Part shown: one piece after another, positions 1 to 11,069 of the stretch
Position numbering within the stretch: the stretch's first letter is position 1
Layout of the letters: each line of letters starts with the position of its first letter
Assembly (NCBI GenBank): GCA_016271365.2
Contig: CM028136.1
Coordinates: forward strand, 471,260,001 to 471,324,000
DNA from: Neoceratodus forsteri
Taxonomy: Eukaryota; Chordata; Ceratodontiformes; Ceratodontidae
Direction: 5' to 3'
DNA: 64,000 nucleotides
The notes under the pieces: model-generated
Database searches by the model: none
What the model saw: the letters and a program-made list of their open reading frames with translations, nothing else
What the model was told of the DNA's origin: nothing
Program-made: the position numbers and the translations under genes

Positions 1-1130
1 CTGTAGGCAGAACATAGGGTAGGATGGTCAAGTGCCAGGTAAGGTAATAACTGCAAACAGTCATTTACCTAGCTAGGGGTGAGTATAACTCCCTTGTTCC
101 CTGGATTACTAGAATCCCATTAGAGTCAGTGGTAGGCAGGGAAGGCAGCTAGTGATTATCCACTAAATGAATTCTCACTCTGTCCCTCTCTGTTGTTAGC
201 CTCAGCTGAGAGCTGGAGAGGTGATGTCACCATAGAACTCTTGCAGCAGCATATGCCACACAGCAGTTGCTGTGAGTGGGGATCTTAAAATTCTGAAGCC
301 AGTCTGTAGTAGGAGCTCAGTGTGAGCAGCTGTGTTGTGCTGGTGAGTGTTCCAGCAGCAGCACAGAGTGTGAGCTGCAGAGTACCAGTTTTCTCACCCT
401 AGTGGAGGATAGCTTTTCCATCTTTAGTGAAGTGGTGGAAACAGTCTCCAGGGATTCCTGTTCTTTATCCTAGTGTGGGATGAAGCAGTCTGCATGGATT
501 TTCAGGGGCAATCCCCTGATCCAATCCAGGACTTGTGAAGCTGCCTTTTGGTCAAGTTCTGTGAGTAACATTTGTTTCTAAGCCTGCCCAGGAGTACCTG
601 CCTGTTTAGTTTTAAGGTTAATTTCTCTGATAAAGGGACTCTGTCCCCATGGAAGTTTTAAAAGTTGGCTGACCACAGTGGAGTCTAGTATGTGACCTGC
701 CATGTGTGCAGAATGTTTACTTTCAACACCCCTGAGGTGTTTTGCTGATGTTAAGTGTGAAATACATGTCTAGAAAGCATCAACAGTAACATTTGTGATA
801 AATGTGAGGTGTATTACTGAAAGGATGACTTAGTATGAACTTGGAAACAAAATCTGGGAGACCCCCAATCTGGAGTGACCAGTTTAGCACTCCGTGTTCT
901 GAAGGGCACCTGTGTTCTTCTGCCAGTGCACATGGCCAATACCTGAATAATTTCTGCCCCAGTGAGTGGGTTTTTCTCCTGTTGAGCTTTGAGTGCTCTG
1001 TCATGATCAGAATGCCACAGTTATTCTATGTTAAATGGGAAGTGTCCAAGTACTGGCCAAGTAGCCGTAAAGGGATCCGAACAGACAGACTGCTTTCATT
1101 TATGGTCTCAAATTCTAATTTATTTTTTTT
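1..1130 (+). repeat. LTR/leader-like repeat, copy 1
   Basis: Non-coding repeat running from the window edge to just before the gag-like frame. It aligns by eye with the reverse complement of about 4100-5165. Shared blocks include the motif around 'ttactagaatcc' (about 107-118 here), the 'gtaggcag...ggaaggcagct' block near 132-151, 'caccatagaact' near 229-240, 'caggggcaa.cccctg' near 507-521 and 'gggagaccccc' near 857-867. Similarity fades after about 1080, where a different sequence leads into the open frame. An LTR plus leader is my inference from the neighbouring gag-like and pol-like remnants. No terminal TG/CA pair or primer-binding site can be fixed because the left end lies outside the window. 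Confidence 0.55.
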
Positions 1131-1141
1131 TACTCATCCAG
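1112..1141 (+). promoter_or_regulatory. Splice-acceptor-like site upstream of gag-like frame
   Basis: A branch-like 'ttctaat', an uninterrupted T run and a terminal 'cag' followed by G form a textbook-looking 3' splice site at 1140/1141. It lies about 100 bases before the ATG at 1245, where the match to the inverted repeat copy has ended. Use of the site is not demonstrated. Confidence 0.3.
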
Positions 1142-1244
1142 GAGTCCACATTATGCCAAATGTTGTTTGTGTCCTTTCATGAACTTTTGTTGCAAACAAA
1201 GTATTTGATCCACAGACAGCTAAGGGTTTCTTATCTTACAAGAC

Positions 1245-1530
1245 ATGTCTAAAAATGTCAGTACTGAGTTGAGGCTGGATGCCTTAACATACCAAACTGC
1301 CTATGGTGGTTGGTGTGATTTTGTTGAGGTAGCAGAATCCAATGGTAGCCATTTCAGGGAAATCATTGCTTAATATGGGGAATTGAAATATGATACCAAA
1401 AGAGTTTATCCTGAAGGGATTATTGCAACGTTGTTCAAATGTTTTGATGCTGTTCTAAATAAACGATCTGTTTTGGAATCTGAGTATGCTGCTTGCAAGC
1501 AGGATATTAGTCTGAAAAAGGCTTCTCATA
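1245..1530 (+). pseudogene. Gag-like open frame, segment 1 (interrupted)
   Basis: An ATG at 1245 opens a frame that reads through to about 1530 with one stop codon (TAA at 1371). The predicted protein begins MSKNVSTELRLDAL and looks protein-like: mixed composition, no low complexity. I do not recognise a family. Position after an LTR-like repeat and before retroviral pol remnants suggests a gag-type polyprotein, which is inference. The frame is cut by a CR1 3' fragment at about 1531 and resumes in the same frame at 2052, so the two segments were one gene before the insertion. Confidence 0.45.
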
Positions 1531-2050
1531 AAGAAAGCAACCAAAATGATTTAGGGCTTGGGGGACAGGACCTATGAGGAGAGGCTCGAAGAGCTAAATA
1601 TGTACACTTTGGAAGAGAGAAGGGACCGGGGGGACATGATAGAGGTCTTCAGGTACATGAAGAGGGTAAATAGGGGAGGAACAGTGAGGGTGCTTCGAAG
1701 GAAGGAGGAGGAGGCCACTAGGGGCATGGGTGGAAGCTGGAGGGAAGATTCAGGAGAGAAAGGAGGAGGTGCTACTTCACTGAGAAGGTGGTAGAGCCAT
1801 GGAATGCACTACCTAGGGGGCTGGTGGAGGCAGAGACAGTGGAGGGGTTCAAGAGGGGGTGGGACAGGTACAGGGGAAGGGTTCAGGAAGCAAAATCCAA
1901 TGCAGCAAGAATATCCAGAACTGGGAAGGGAGAAGCCAGAGAAGGCGAGGGGGACAGCAAGGTCACCACCCAGGGTGGGGGCTGACCAAACGAGCAGACA
2001 CGAAAGACCATTAGGCCTATTCTGCTGGCATTTTAGTATGTTAGTATGTT
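1531..2050 (+). mobile_element. CR1 LINE 3'-end fragment inserted in gag-like frame
   Basis: Translation of 1558-1794 gives the C-terminal tail of a CR1-type ORF2 (YEERLEELNMYTLEERRDRG, then GDMIEVFRYMKR). The tail continues in another frame from 1788 (VEPWNALPRGLVEAETVEGF), so one frameshift is present. The fragment ends at 2034-2050 with two to three copies of the 8-bp unit TTAGTATG. Short tandem octamers at the 3' terminus are a CR1 hallmark. It is heavily 5'-truncated, as most CR1 copies are. A shared 'agaaag' at both borders could be a short target duplication but is too short to be sure. Confidence 0.85.
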
Positions 2051-2051
2051 A

Positions 2052-2696
2052 GAAAGGATAGATGGACTGCAGTCTCAGCTGCAGTCTTTCCATCAAGAAA
2101 ATTAGTTTCTCTTTAATGACGGAAGCAGCAAAGACCTGCATGCCTTAAGAGATACTACTGAAAAGGCAAAACTTGTTAGATTAAAAGTTTTTCAAACGAA
2201 TGGTGCTCTGGCTAGTAACACTGATTCCTTACATTTTGGAAACAAGGAACTTAGGGATAAAAAGTCTGAAGTAATTACTGAAAGAGTTAACATGCTGGTA
2301 TTTCAACACCAGACCTCGACTGAACAGTGTGATTCAGTATGTTTTCTGTACAGCAGACTTGAAATGAATGTTTTGAATATAAACTGTGACACATCTTCTG
2401 TTGATAACAGGCATGTTTTACAAGATGAGAATGTCTTGCAATATGAAAATAAGGCACTTTACAGTGTGATAACTCCTGTATCTGAGCAGTTAGAATGTAG
2501 GAGTAAAAAGTCAGATATGGCGAACTTGCGACACCAGCCAGAGGTATTGGCAGGGCATACTAACTTAATGCCCAAAGACCTTGCCTCTTCTCATGTTGAA
2601 GAGTTTGATTTTGAACACTCACAGTATGCTGTGGGGTGGACTAAAACAAAGGCTAGCCACTTGTTTTCTGTGATTCACAAAATGGAGAATTGTTAG
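2052..2696 (+). pseudogene. Gag-like open frame, segment 2
   Basis: Continues the frame of 1245-1530 after the CR1 insertion. It starts with a glutamine-rich, coiled-coil-like stretch (ERIDGLQSQLQSFHQEN). One stop (TAG at 2103) is followed by about 197 open codons to the TAG at 2694-2696. No conserved domain is recognised. A single stop over this length argues that it was coding until fairly recently. Capsid or coiled-coil structural protein is a guess from context. The frame breaks in a CAT/ATG-rich stretch at 2697-2876 where no frame is continuous. Confidence 0.4.
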
Positions 2697-2876
2697 AGTC
2701 TCAAAATGGTGGAGACACATGTCATCATGTTGCATCCCCATACCATCTCCGAGATGGCCACTCATGGTCATGTGATGATGGTCATAGCACAGTAACCCAT
2801 GATGCCCATGAGGTAATCCAAAATGGTAGACCACCACATCACGGAAGTTCAATCATGCAGTCACAGGGACCTGTGA

Positions 2877-3395
2877 TTGCTGAAAATAACCAAACAAAAC
2901 ATACCGGAGGTTGTTGGCATGATTAATAATGTTATCAGTAAGACTAGTGTTTCTGAGGGACAGAAGATTCTCATTAAAAATTATGTTGACGTACTTTGGA
3001 ATGAGGCTGGTACACAATCTGTCATGAAGTCAGTGTCTGATGCAGAAGCAACTTCTGCTAACAATGTTTACTATATTAGAATGGCCTTGGTTAAGGAACA
3101 CATTGCAGTTAATTACATGAAATGTTGTGATTCTTCACTATGCAATTTAACATCAGCTTTCCCTGAGAAGACTAAATGTGCTACTGTTTATAACCCTGGC
3201 AGCATTGGGCATATGCAGCTCATTAGTACTTTAAGTTGTAACATTAAAAACAATGTTGCTACCATCCAGCACCCTTCCGGTGGGGAAACCCACTTTACAT
3301 TTGATGGAGGAGGGGACAACCCTGATTCTAAAAGCCCTGTGGCTGTGATATTTTCAGCATCACAGGCTACATTGGGGGGGGGGTTACAGGTTTGA
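2877..3395 (+). pseudogene. Gag-like open frame, segment 3
   Basis: About 170 open codons in the same frame as the two upstream segments (1245 and 2052). The protein (from ...KITKQNIPEVVGMINNVIS) is globular in composition with several cysteines, and no family is recognised. The frame ends at 3393-3395, just after a G homopolymer at about 3373-3382. Shifting frame inside that G run gives a second open stretch (3392-3739), so the stop probably reflects a homopolymer slip, either a mutation or a sequencing error. It precedes the inverted repeat at 3700. Confidence 0.4.
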
Positions 3396-3739
3396 TTTCT
3401 GAACCTGGGCTGACAGCTCTTTCAGTACTACTTTCTCCACCCCTGATGGCTACCGAACCACAATCCATAGCTGGAGAACTATGTGAAACATGCACATCAC
3501 TTTTCTCCACTGTACAGGTACCCCTGATAGTACCAGCACTCCCTGCACTTGATGCAAAACCCCCTCCATCAGTGACACCTGTGGCTGCAATTGCAGGCAC
3601 AAGCCAGGAACAGTCTGGGTTATTCCCAGCACATGCAATAGCAGACACAAGTCAGAAACTGTCTGGGTTATTCTCATGTAACCCTCACCCCTGCCTTTTT
3701 GCAAAACAGCAGGTGGGGACTGGGTTTTGGGAGGATTAG
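3392..3739 (+). pseudogene. Gag-like open frame, segment 4 with a 16-residue repeat
   Basis: An open stretch in a frame reached by a slip in the poly-G run at about 3373-3382. It is proline-, serine- and threonine-rich, like a linker between structural domains. It contains a 48-bp direct repeat (units start at 3587 and 3635), giving AIAGTSQEQSGLFPAH followed by AIADTSQKLSGLFSCN. The last 40 bases run into the inverted LTR-like repeat, so the natural end of the reading frame is lost. Function unknown. Confidence 0.3.
3587..3682 (+). repeat. 48-bp coding-register tandem duplication (two units)
   Basis: Two diverged direct copies start at 3587 and 3635. The period is a multiple of three and keeps the reading frame open. 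Confidence 0.7.
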
Positions 3740-5165
3740 GTTACTTGGCACAGGGGGCCTAGGTTTGGCTACTCTGCACAGGGGCACCCAAGTAAATGCA
3801 AACACAGCAAGCAATAACTGTAATGTCCAGAACCAGGAATGGGATTCTACAGTGTGGCTTTTATTCACATCCAAACTGAACAAACAAAGCATAGATGGAC
3901 CCCCCACGGGGCTACATTCCTGGTAATGCAGATTAGAGACAACACAACACTTATTCACTATTTCCAGCCCTCAGGCTCTGAACCCACCAGGCACACAGCC
4001 CGGACTTGCACGCAGCTTTGGGTACACAGCCCAACTTGTACACTACTTGGGTTTTCCCCACTGGCCCGGCTCCTCCACCAGCCACTTGATCCACGGTCCA
4101 TTTTGGGAAATGTTCCAGTTTTCCTGTTGTGGCTCCCCAAACCACCTTAGAGCCTTCAACTCCTAGAGGGAATTTTCCTTCCAATCCCACATCTGGGTAC
4201 TTCCCTCATCACTGGCCAAGTGCATGAGGCAAAGTAGAAATCCACAGAGCAAATCCGTAGAGGTGGACCTGGTCACTAAAGATGGGGGGGTCTCCCCACC
4301 TCTAGCTCCCACAATCCATACCCGGCCATTTCTCTGGAAACTAAACAACTGTTTTCTGAAAGCTTGGCAATGTAGATTACTGGGTAGACATATGTCACAT
4401 CTCCTCTACATGTCTTGACTTCCCATAAGTGCTGGACTTGAACATACTTGTACTTTTGGCTAAGCCTATTACTCTAGGCCTCCCACTACTTCAGTAGTCC
4501 AATCCCCACTATCACACAAGTCCCAGGGTGAAAACATGGGCCCTTTAGAAAGAGCAGAAACTCACCCTCTGGTTGCAGGTGCCCCACAGGTGAATCACAA
4601 AATCTTCTTGTTTCCCAATAAACTCTTGGACCAAATAAGGCAGCTTCTCCACTAGCAGAAAACCAGGGGGTTGCCCCTGGAATATGAAGGACAAACTTTC
4701 CTGCCCCATCCCATGAGGGATGGGGCACTGAGACCCGAATCAGCAGACTCCACCACTTTAAAACTATCTTCTGTGTCTCTCTTTAGGTGGAAACACACGC
4801 CTTTTCCCTGAATGTAGCCCTATGTCAGGGCTGAGGCTCCAAGAGCCTACACAGAGCTGCTGTGCTCTTCTCTCAGCAAGCTCCAAACTCCAACTGACCT
4901 ACAGACTACTGTTTAAACCTCACAACATTCTACTCCAACTCCCTGCTGCAGATTCCATTGTGGCTCATGCAGCTGCGACAGTTCTATGGTGATCTCATTC
5001 CTCAGTCTCAGCTGAGACGGAGAACAGAGTGAGACAGTGTGAAATCCATTTAACTGGAGTTTCACAAGCTGCCTTCCCTGCTGCCTACCACTAGGTCTTA
5101 TTTGGATTCTAGTAACCCCGGGTAACAAGGAGGTTACACTCAGCACAGACGATAGCAGTCACCTT
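3700..5165 (-). repeat. LTR-like repeat, copy 2 (inverted, solo)
   Basis: Read on the minus strand, this repeats the order of blocks seen at 1-1080 and then continues for about 400 bases that copy 1 lacks. That extra part carries an AATAAA polyadenylation hexamer (plus coordinates 3860-3865). The last ~150 bases before the left border are compatible with an R/U5 region. Candidate termini on the minus strand are TGACTG (near 5160) and CAGTCCCCA (near 3714). No target duplication was found. It separates the gag-like frames from the pol remnants, so it was either inserted there or marks a rearrangement. LTR identity is inferred, not proven. Confidence 0.5.
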
Positions 5166-5218
5166 TGTTAAGAATGTTCAAGGTCTCCTAATACTGATAT
5201 CATTGTTTTTTTTTTCTT

Positions 5219-5861
5219 TTGGGATCACTAACCATGGTCCCAGCATTAGTTAATCCTAACACAGTTTTAGGGTATATTGAAACTGCTACATCAGATATAG
5301 CAATCTCAGCAGTTTTAGCCCAGAAATACAATGGACACATCAGACCCATTCCTTATGCATCCCAAATGCTTGCCCCAGTGGAGCTGAAATACAACTTTTG
5401 TGAAAGGAATCTTTTGGCTACATACTGGGCAATGAGATACTTTATGTACATCATTGGATATGCACCCAGTGTGCTGCATTCCCAATCATTTGCCAACTAA
5501 CTTTCTGTTGTCAGACAGAGTAAAAGATGACTCTGTATCCAATGCCAGACTTACACACTGGTGTCTCATTTTACAGGATTATGACATCACTGTACTTCCT
5601 ATCAAAACTCCATCCTTGTTGGCCCATGGCCCGCAGTTTGCAGGAGAGACCCATGATTGTTCACTCCAACCCCTTGACCTACCTGTCCCAGGGCCCTTTC
5701 TGACAGAAACTCAGAAAATGCTAAAAGTCACCACTGTGTGTCATGTTTTGACTGATGACTCAGCCACACATACCAACAAGGGTCAGATAGCAGGATTTGG
5801 AATTATTTTACATTCTAGTGATGACAGAGTGTCCATGGCTAGTAACTGCGTCATCATATAG
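5219..5861 (+). pseudogene. Retroviral pol remnant: RT connection/RNase H
   Basis: Two overlapping open stretches in different frames (5219-5500 and 5454-5861) encode the RT C-terminal connection and the start of RNase H. Recognisable features are the pattern around IRPIPYASQMLAPVELKY, the aromatic-rich stretch after it, and an RNase H-like start with TDDSATHTNKG near the end of the second frame, where the usual motif is TDGSA. The catalytic RT core upstream is absent, lost at the border with the inverted repeat. The frame is broken near 5500 and stops at 5861. This is a dead copy. Its lineage (gamma- or epsilon-like class I element) is only a guess. Confidence 0.75.
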
Positions 5862-6526
5862 GTACGACTCACAGGCATTGTTAAAACACGCCTGGCAAAT
5901 AAAATGAAAAGCAGGGAGGCGAGGAGTCTCCTTATTTCCACAAATATTTGTGGATGATTTAGAAAGCTGGTAAGTCCTTGAGATAAACACAGCTTGTCTT
6001 AGGAGAGGAATAAAAGATTTTTCCTTACATAAAATGATACCAGCACTCTATGAGAGGCTTAAGTTCTGCCCGCTTCAAGAAATGTACTTGACATAATTAC
6101 AGAAAGCACTGCAGATACTATGTTTTTATTACAGATTCTAATTAGGCCTGTTCCTGTCTGACTGTATTTATTTGGAAGAAAACAAACTGCTGTTCCAATT
6201 CTCTGATATTACCTCTGTGAAATACAGACTTGTTTGTGTTCAACACAACCCTAACCAGTATAAATACAAACTGTACGTTCATAAGGTGTGACCATCTTGT
6301 AAAATTTGAACCTTATGCTCCAAAAGAAGGACCCTTATTTGAGGGCAGTGTATAGGTTTCTTAATAAAGGAACTGAGCACTAAAGTCCATAAATAAGCCA
6401 AAATAAGAAAGTGAAAATGACATTCACCTATCCAGTAATGGCCTAGTCATTTGGAACATCACTGCTGTAACACTCATGAAAAGTTATGGGTAATTCCTGA
6501 ACACCTGAGAGTAGATTTTATCTACT

Positions 6527-6781
6527 GTGCCAAGAACCATAATACTCCAACTGGTGGACACCAGGGAGTCAGCAAAAACTCTAGACAGACTGAACTCCTC
6601 TGTCTTGTGGCCACATGTGAGAAATGATGTAAAACACTACATTAGTAACTGTTTGATCCATGCACAGAAAAATCCTATACCAGCTAGGAAAAATACATTG
6701 TTACCCCATAGGCAATCAGGCCCCTGGAACAACATTCAGATTGGCTACATTGTCCCTATGCCAACCACTAACAACAACTAG
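6527..6781 (+). pseudogene. Retroviral pol remnant: integrase N-terminal part
   Basis: A short open frame resembling the zinc-binding (HHCC-type) region of integrase, with the histidine and CLIHAQKNP-type cysteine spacing. It is followed by the segment leading into the catalytic core (GPWNNIQI), where stops intervene. The stretch from 5862 to 6526, which should hold the rest of RNase H, has no usable frame. The element is clearly inactive. Confidence 0.65.
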
Positions 6782-6922
6782 TTTTCACTAGTGATCACCA
6801 ACCTAACGGAGCAACACTGCCAAAGTGACTGCAAATGTCTTGGTAAACCAGCTATTTACCTGGTGGGGGTTACCCCTAAAAGTAAATTATGATTACAGGG
6901 ATCTGGCTTTATAGCCAAAGTA

Positions 6923-7380
6923 ATGCAGGAAATGCTAGATCTGTTATGGGTAAAACAAAAGTTTCATATCCCTTACAACCCACAGTCTTCAGGACAGGTG
7001 GAATGGGCTAACAGGCAGATCAAAGTTATGTTATCCAAACTTATTCAGAAAAAAACCCCAAAGGCCTGGGATTCATTATTGCCTTTACTCTTTATGGCAA
7101 TAAGAGGGACACCCTCTGCAGGTAAGCAGCATACCCCATTTTTGAAATCATGACCAGACGGTCCATGAGACTCCCAGAACATTTACTTCTAGACCTATGT
7201 ACTGCCACTGCTGATGGAGCATCAGTAGATAAATATGTTAAATATCTCAAACAAGACATCTAAAAGGTACACTTGTTTGCTGCACAATGTATGGGCAAGG
7301 CCCAACAACAGGCCCTATCCCATTGTAAACAAACTCAGTCCAGCAGTCTAGCAAGTTAGACTGCCTCACAGTAACAGTCA
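6923..7380 (+). pseudogene. Retroviral pol remnant: integrase catalytic core
   Basis: The open stretch 6923-7153 carries the core block FHIPYNPQSSGQVEWANRQ. Its E in the SGQVE motif is the third residue of the D,D-35-E triad. A stop follows at 7151-7153. Residual similarity continues to about 7380, including a TRRSMRLP-like motif typical of the integrase C-terminal side. The first catalytic Asp region lies in a stop-rich gap (6782-6922). It follows the RNase H and HHCC pieces in normal pol order. Confidence 0.75.
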
Positions 7381-7507
7381 TTGTTAAATGGCTAAATGCC
7401 AATCAGGTGAACCTGTTTAATGGAGATTAAATTACTTTTCCATACCCCAATGGGCAGAATAGTACTGAACTATTTTTTTTTTTATTTTCTCTTTCCTTTT
7501 AGGTTCC

Positions 7508-7540
<33 letters not shown>

Positions 7541-7546
7541 GAGAGA
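7508..7546. repeat. (GA)n microsatellite
   Basis: A nearly pure GA repeat interrupted by one C, preceded by a T/C-rich tract at about 7470-7500. Confidence 0.95.
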
Positions 7547-9001
7547 TGCTTGCTTTTATGCTTATTATTCTTTTTAAAAGTGTGGGTCTTCTTACTAGCC
7601 CAAACTGCACATCTTATTACAGATAAGAACCAATGACCTAATCCTAAACAGATTGTTGAGGCAGATTACCTCACAAGCCCTCATGATTTAAATGCATCCT
7701 GTGGAATTCACACTAAAGTCCTAAAAGACATGTTCATCATCCAGAAGGGTAGTGAGGCCCTACTGAATGTTATGATCATTGCTTTGGATCAGTCCTAGAA
7801 GTTAGATGTGATCTGGACTACTGTTTACATTTTATTGATAATCAGGAATTTTGCATCCAAAATTTATGTGGCAATAAAAGCCATTATACCTTAAGATTTT
7901 ACCCTATGATGCCCCATAATTTGTGACACCTAATGCTGAGTGCCCAAAACAGAACCCTGGCTCACCCAGTGGTCTAGTAGCCACTTCTAAGCAGGTACCC
8001 TAGTTAATAATGTGCAGTTCATACACATCCCAGTGCTTTTTAAATCTTACCCTTTAAACTTGGAATTATTTGTTATATGTTTCACAGCAAACATTTCCCA
8101 CATTTTTGTTTAATAATAATGTGATTGGATACCATGGCAGCATACCAGGTAATCATTAATGACCCTCTATATAGGGTCTCATAGCATGCATGCACCACAT
8201 AAACACACTCACTTAGGATTTTCACATCCTGATCACTAGTGATATAGTCAATAACTGTAAACCTACCCAAACACACTAGGCATTTTTTTTAAAGAACATA
8301 AATAGGTTTAAACTTAGACCTATTTGGCTCTGACATATCTATTTGAAATAAGGCCGACATAGCCATTATTCAAGCACATATGTTAAAGTTTCATGACAGT
8401 ATGAAATATAATATCATACCCCCCCCCCATTGCCTGGTATACATGATTTTGCTCATTAAGAGTGATTCACATTTACAATATTAAGGATATTGTGAAGAGG
8501 TTTGACCTGACAAATGATTATGTTAATGAATTAATTTCTGCTCACATTAAGGAAGCAGATAAGCATCACATAGCTAGGAAAGTCCTTTGCACTGCCTATA
8601 GCTATTATGTTCTTACAACCCTTTGGTTATCTCTTCTGGGATCTGGAATTAGGACATATCCTTGATCTCATACATGACAGACGTATGGGTCAGTGGCATT
8701 GCCACATTTTGTACTTCCATTGCATGTGTTAACAACTGTTTATTTGAATCTAACAATTCCCTTGTTAATGGCAAGGAACCTTGGGTACGTCAACACACAC
8801 ATTAGTATTGCTCCATGTTTTGAAACATATTCCTGCACAATCCAGGAAGCCATGTTTGTGACTCTCACAGTGTCATTGCCGCATCTTCATCTGGCAGCAT
8901 CCATCTCTGATCGTCTGGTAACCATCCATTCTATTGATCATCTTGATGGGAACTTTTATTGTGAAAAGGCTGAAACTACCTCCTTTGTTTGTTTACCATG
9001 A
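7547..9001 (+). other. Possible env remnant (unrecognised)
   Basis: Lies where env would be, downstream of integrase. A hydrophobic leader-like stretch (MLAFMLIILFKSVGLL, 7545-7592) is followed by many stops. Two short open frames at 8462-8665 and 8693-9001 contain hydrophobic segments and cysteines. No furin site, immunosuppressive-type motif or fusion peptide could be recognised, so the env label rests on position alone. A C9 run lies near 8420. Confidence 0.2.
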
Positions 9002-10900
9002 GGTCTTGGAATCATGACTGACTCTGAACTTTGATTGTCGTACCTGAAAGAAACACCACCTTTTATGCAGATGTGACATCTTCCAGCTTGTCTTACTAAC
9101 ATGTGAATACAGGCTTAATAACTGAAATTAGGCTTCCACTTGTGAAACTTTCAAATAAACTGTATTCGGTCCAGCCAATTAAGATTCTACAATCAAGCTC
9201 ATTGTTATGCATACTATGAAGCAAGTCTGGGGTGGGGGCAATCCTCTAATTTCAGCAAGAAGACTCTTCTTCATTTGATCTACAATCAAGGAATCAATTT
9301 TCTTCACTGCTTGTTTTCCAAGCCAGGCTGGCACCTCATACAAACCGAGTACTGTCATACACCATTACACTTTGTGCAGCCATGTGATCATCTTCTACTG
9401 AACACTGTTGTTATTCCATTGTAAAACTCAATGTGCAATCTAATGCACCCCCTGCTGAGGCCTATGAAAATACTGCTGCCTCCTGAACACTTTGATCTAC
9501 CTTTGGAAAATCTGAATACATCAAATTTGAGCTGTGAATCTTCATCTAACATGTGAAGAAACCCTGGATTTATCCTTGGAACTGTTCATAGTTTATGGCT
9601 TGTGAACATTGACATTTTGTGTCTGTTCAACTTACCAACTGAAAAATGCCATCTTCTAACATGGTATAGTCTGCTGATGTGGAACATTATGTGGTGACCA
9701 GCTATAAATTCTTCTGATATGGACTAAAAGTTATGCAAAGTGAACTTTTCTAATTTCAGCTTTTACTCCCTAGATAGGTAATAGGTATACAGTAACACAC
9801 CTGTTGCCATCCCAGAACCAGATACCATTAAGTCTAGTCCTAATTATCTTGATGCTCTATCTCAATTTTACTTATTTTTAATATCCATACAGGCAACTTA
9901 AGTTTGTTTCTTCAATTTATTCCCAATAGGACAGTTACACACTTGATACATATCAGTAATTAAAGATATTGTTTTGATATTGGAAAACCCCATTGTGAAG
10001 TTTTATTCCAAATGTTTATAGGAATGCAAGGTTTACTAACATTTTCCCATATAATTACATTTTGTTGTTTAAGCACCTGGGTTATGCCCCCTATCATCCC
10101 ACATACACCTCACACTGTATTCCTGGTCTATTGTACTGTGATACTGCTATTTTGCACTATCATATAGATATAGGCACCCATCATATAAGCATGAGTGTCA
10201 CGAATGTGTTTTGCTGCTAATATTTGCTAATGTTTACATCCTTCATAAGATTGTATCATGCATGACTATTATACCTCACTCTAATGCATTATGTCTGTCT
10301 TTTACATATATTCCATATATAATCTACCTAATCACTGATAAGATGACTCTGAGGGATCATCAGTGATTATTGTATACTTATATTCTCATATAATTATATG
10401 TAGTGTGTGTTTTACACTCAGGCAGATATGCCATGCGTAATAGAGCCCTGACAGCACTTATCTTTGTCTAAGCAAGCTGACAGAGAGAGAAAACCTTTGT
10501 TATGTTGTTATGTCTTTATGTCTTATATTAAACAGGCAAGAAATGCCACGTGTAGTTTGAACCCGTCAGCATTTCTTTTGTCCAAGCTGTAATGCAAACA
10601 GAAGCATATTATTTGTCTCATATGATACTCATTAGTAATTCTGTCTCCTAAGTCATTAACCAATACATATTGTTCTCATATCTGTAACTATGAGGTAATC
10701 TCTGTTACTATGCTGTTATCTGTAGTATTTAGCCTTCTGCAACCCAGTTCCACAGGGAGACAGAACAAGATTTTAGAGAACCTAAGATCTACAAATACTG
10801 TAGACTATGTACATGCTTCAGGAGAGTGGTGAGAAACCCATCTCCCTTGTGATTTTCTTTGTGACATGCTTAGTGTAAGTAGTCTGATAAACATTTATTA
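9002..10900 (+). other. Non-coding stretch, retroelement 3' region candidate
   Basis: No frame and no recognised gene. The motif 'taacatgtgaa' recurs at about 9097 and 9547, with a weaker 'cttctaacatg' near 9653. A purine-rich stretch at about 10484-10496 is followed by TG, and a terminal CA lies near 10918. Together these could delimit a ~420-bp 3' LTR (10499-10918), but no matching 5' copy is visible, so this remains a suggestion. Confidence 0.2.
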
Positions 10901-11069
10901 GTACTCTTGCTTTTTACAAATGTTTCTTGGCAGACTCCAAAGACACAAGAATCTGTATTATTAGTATTATTATTATTTACTCTACTATCTGATACTGTTT
11001 ACATAACACCACAACCTAAGAAAACACATAAAAATCAGTTGGAAACTATCAGGAACCAAATTCAGGGCC

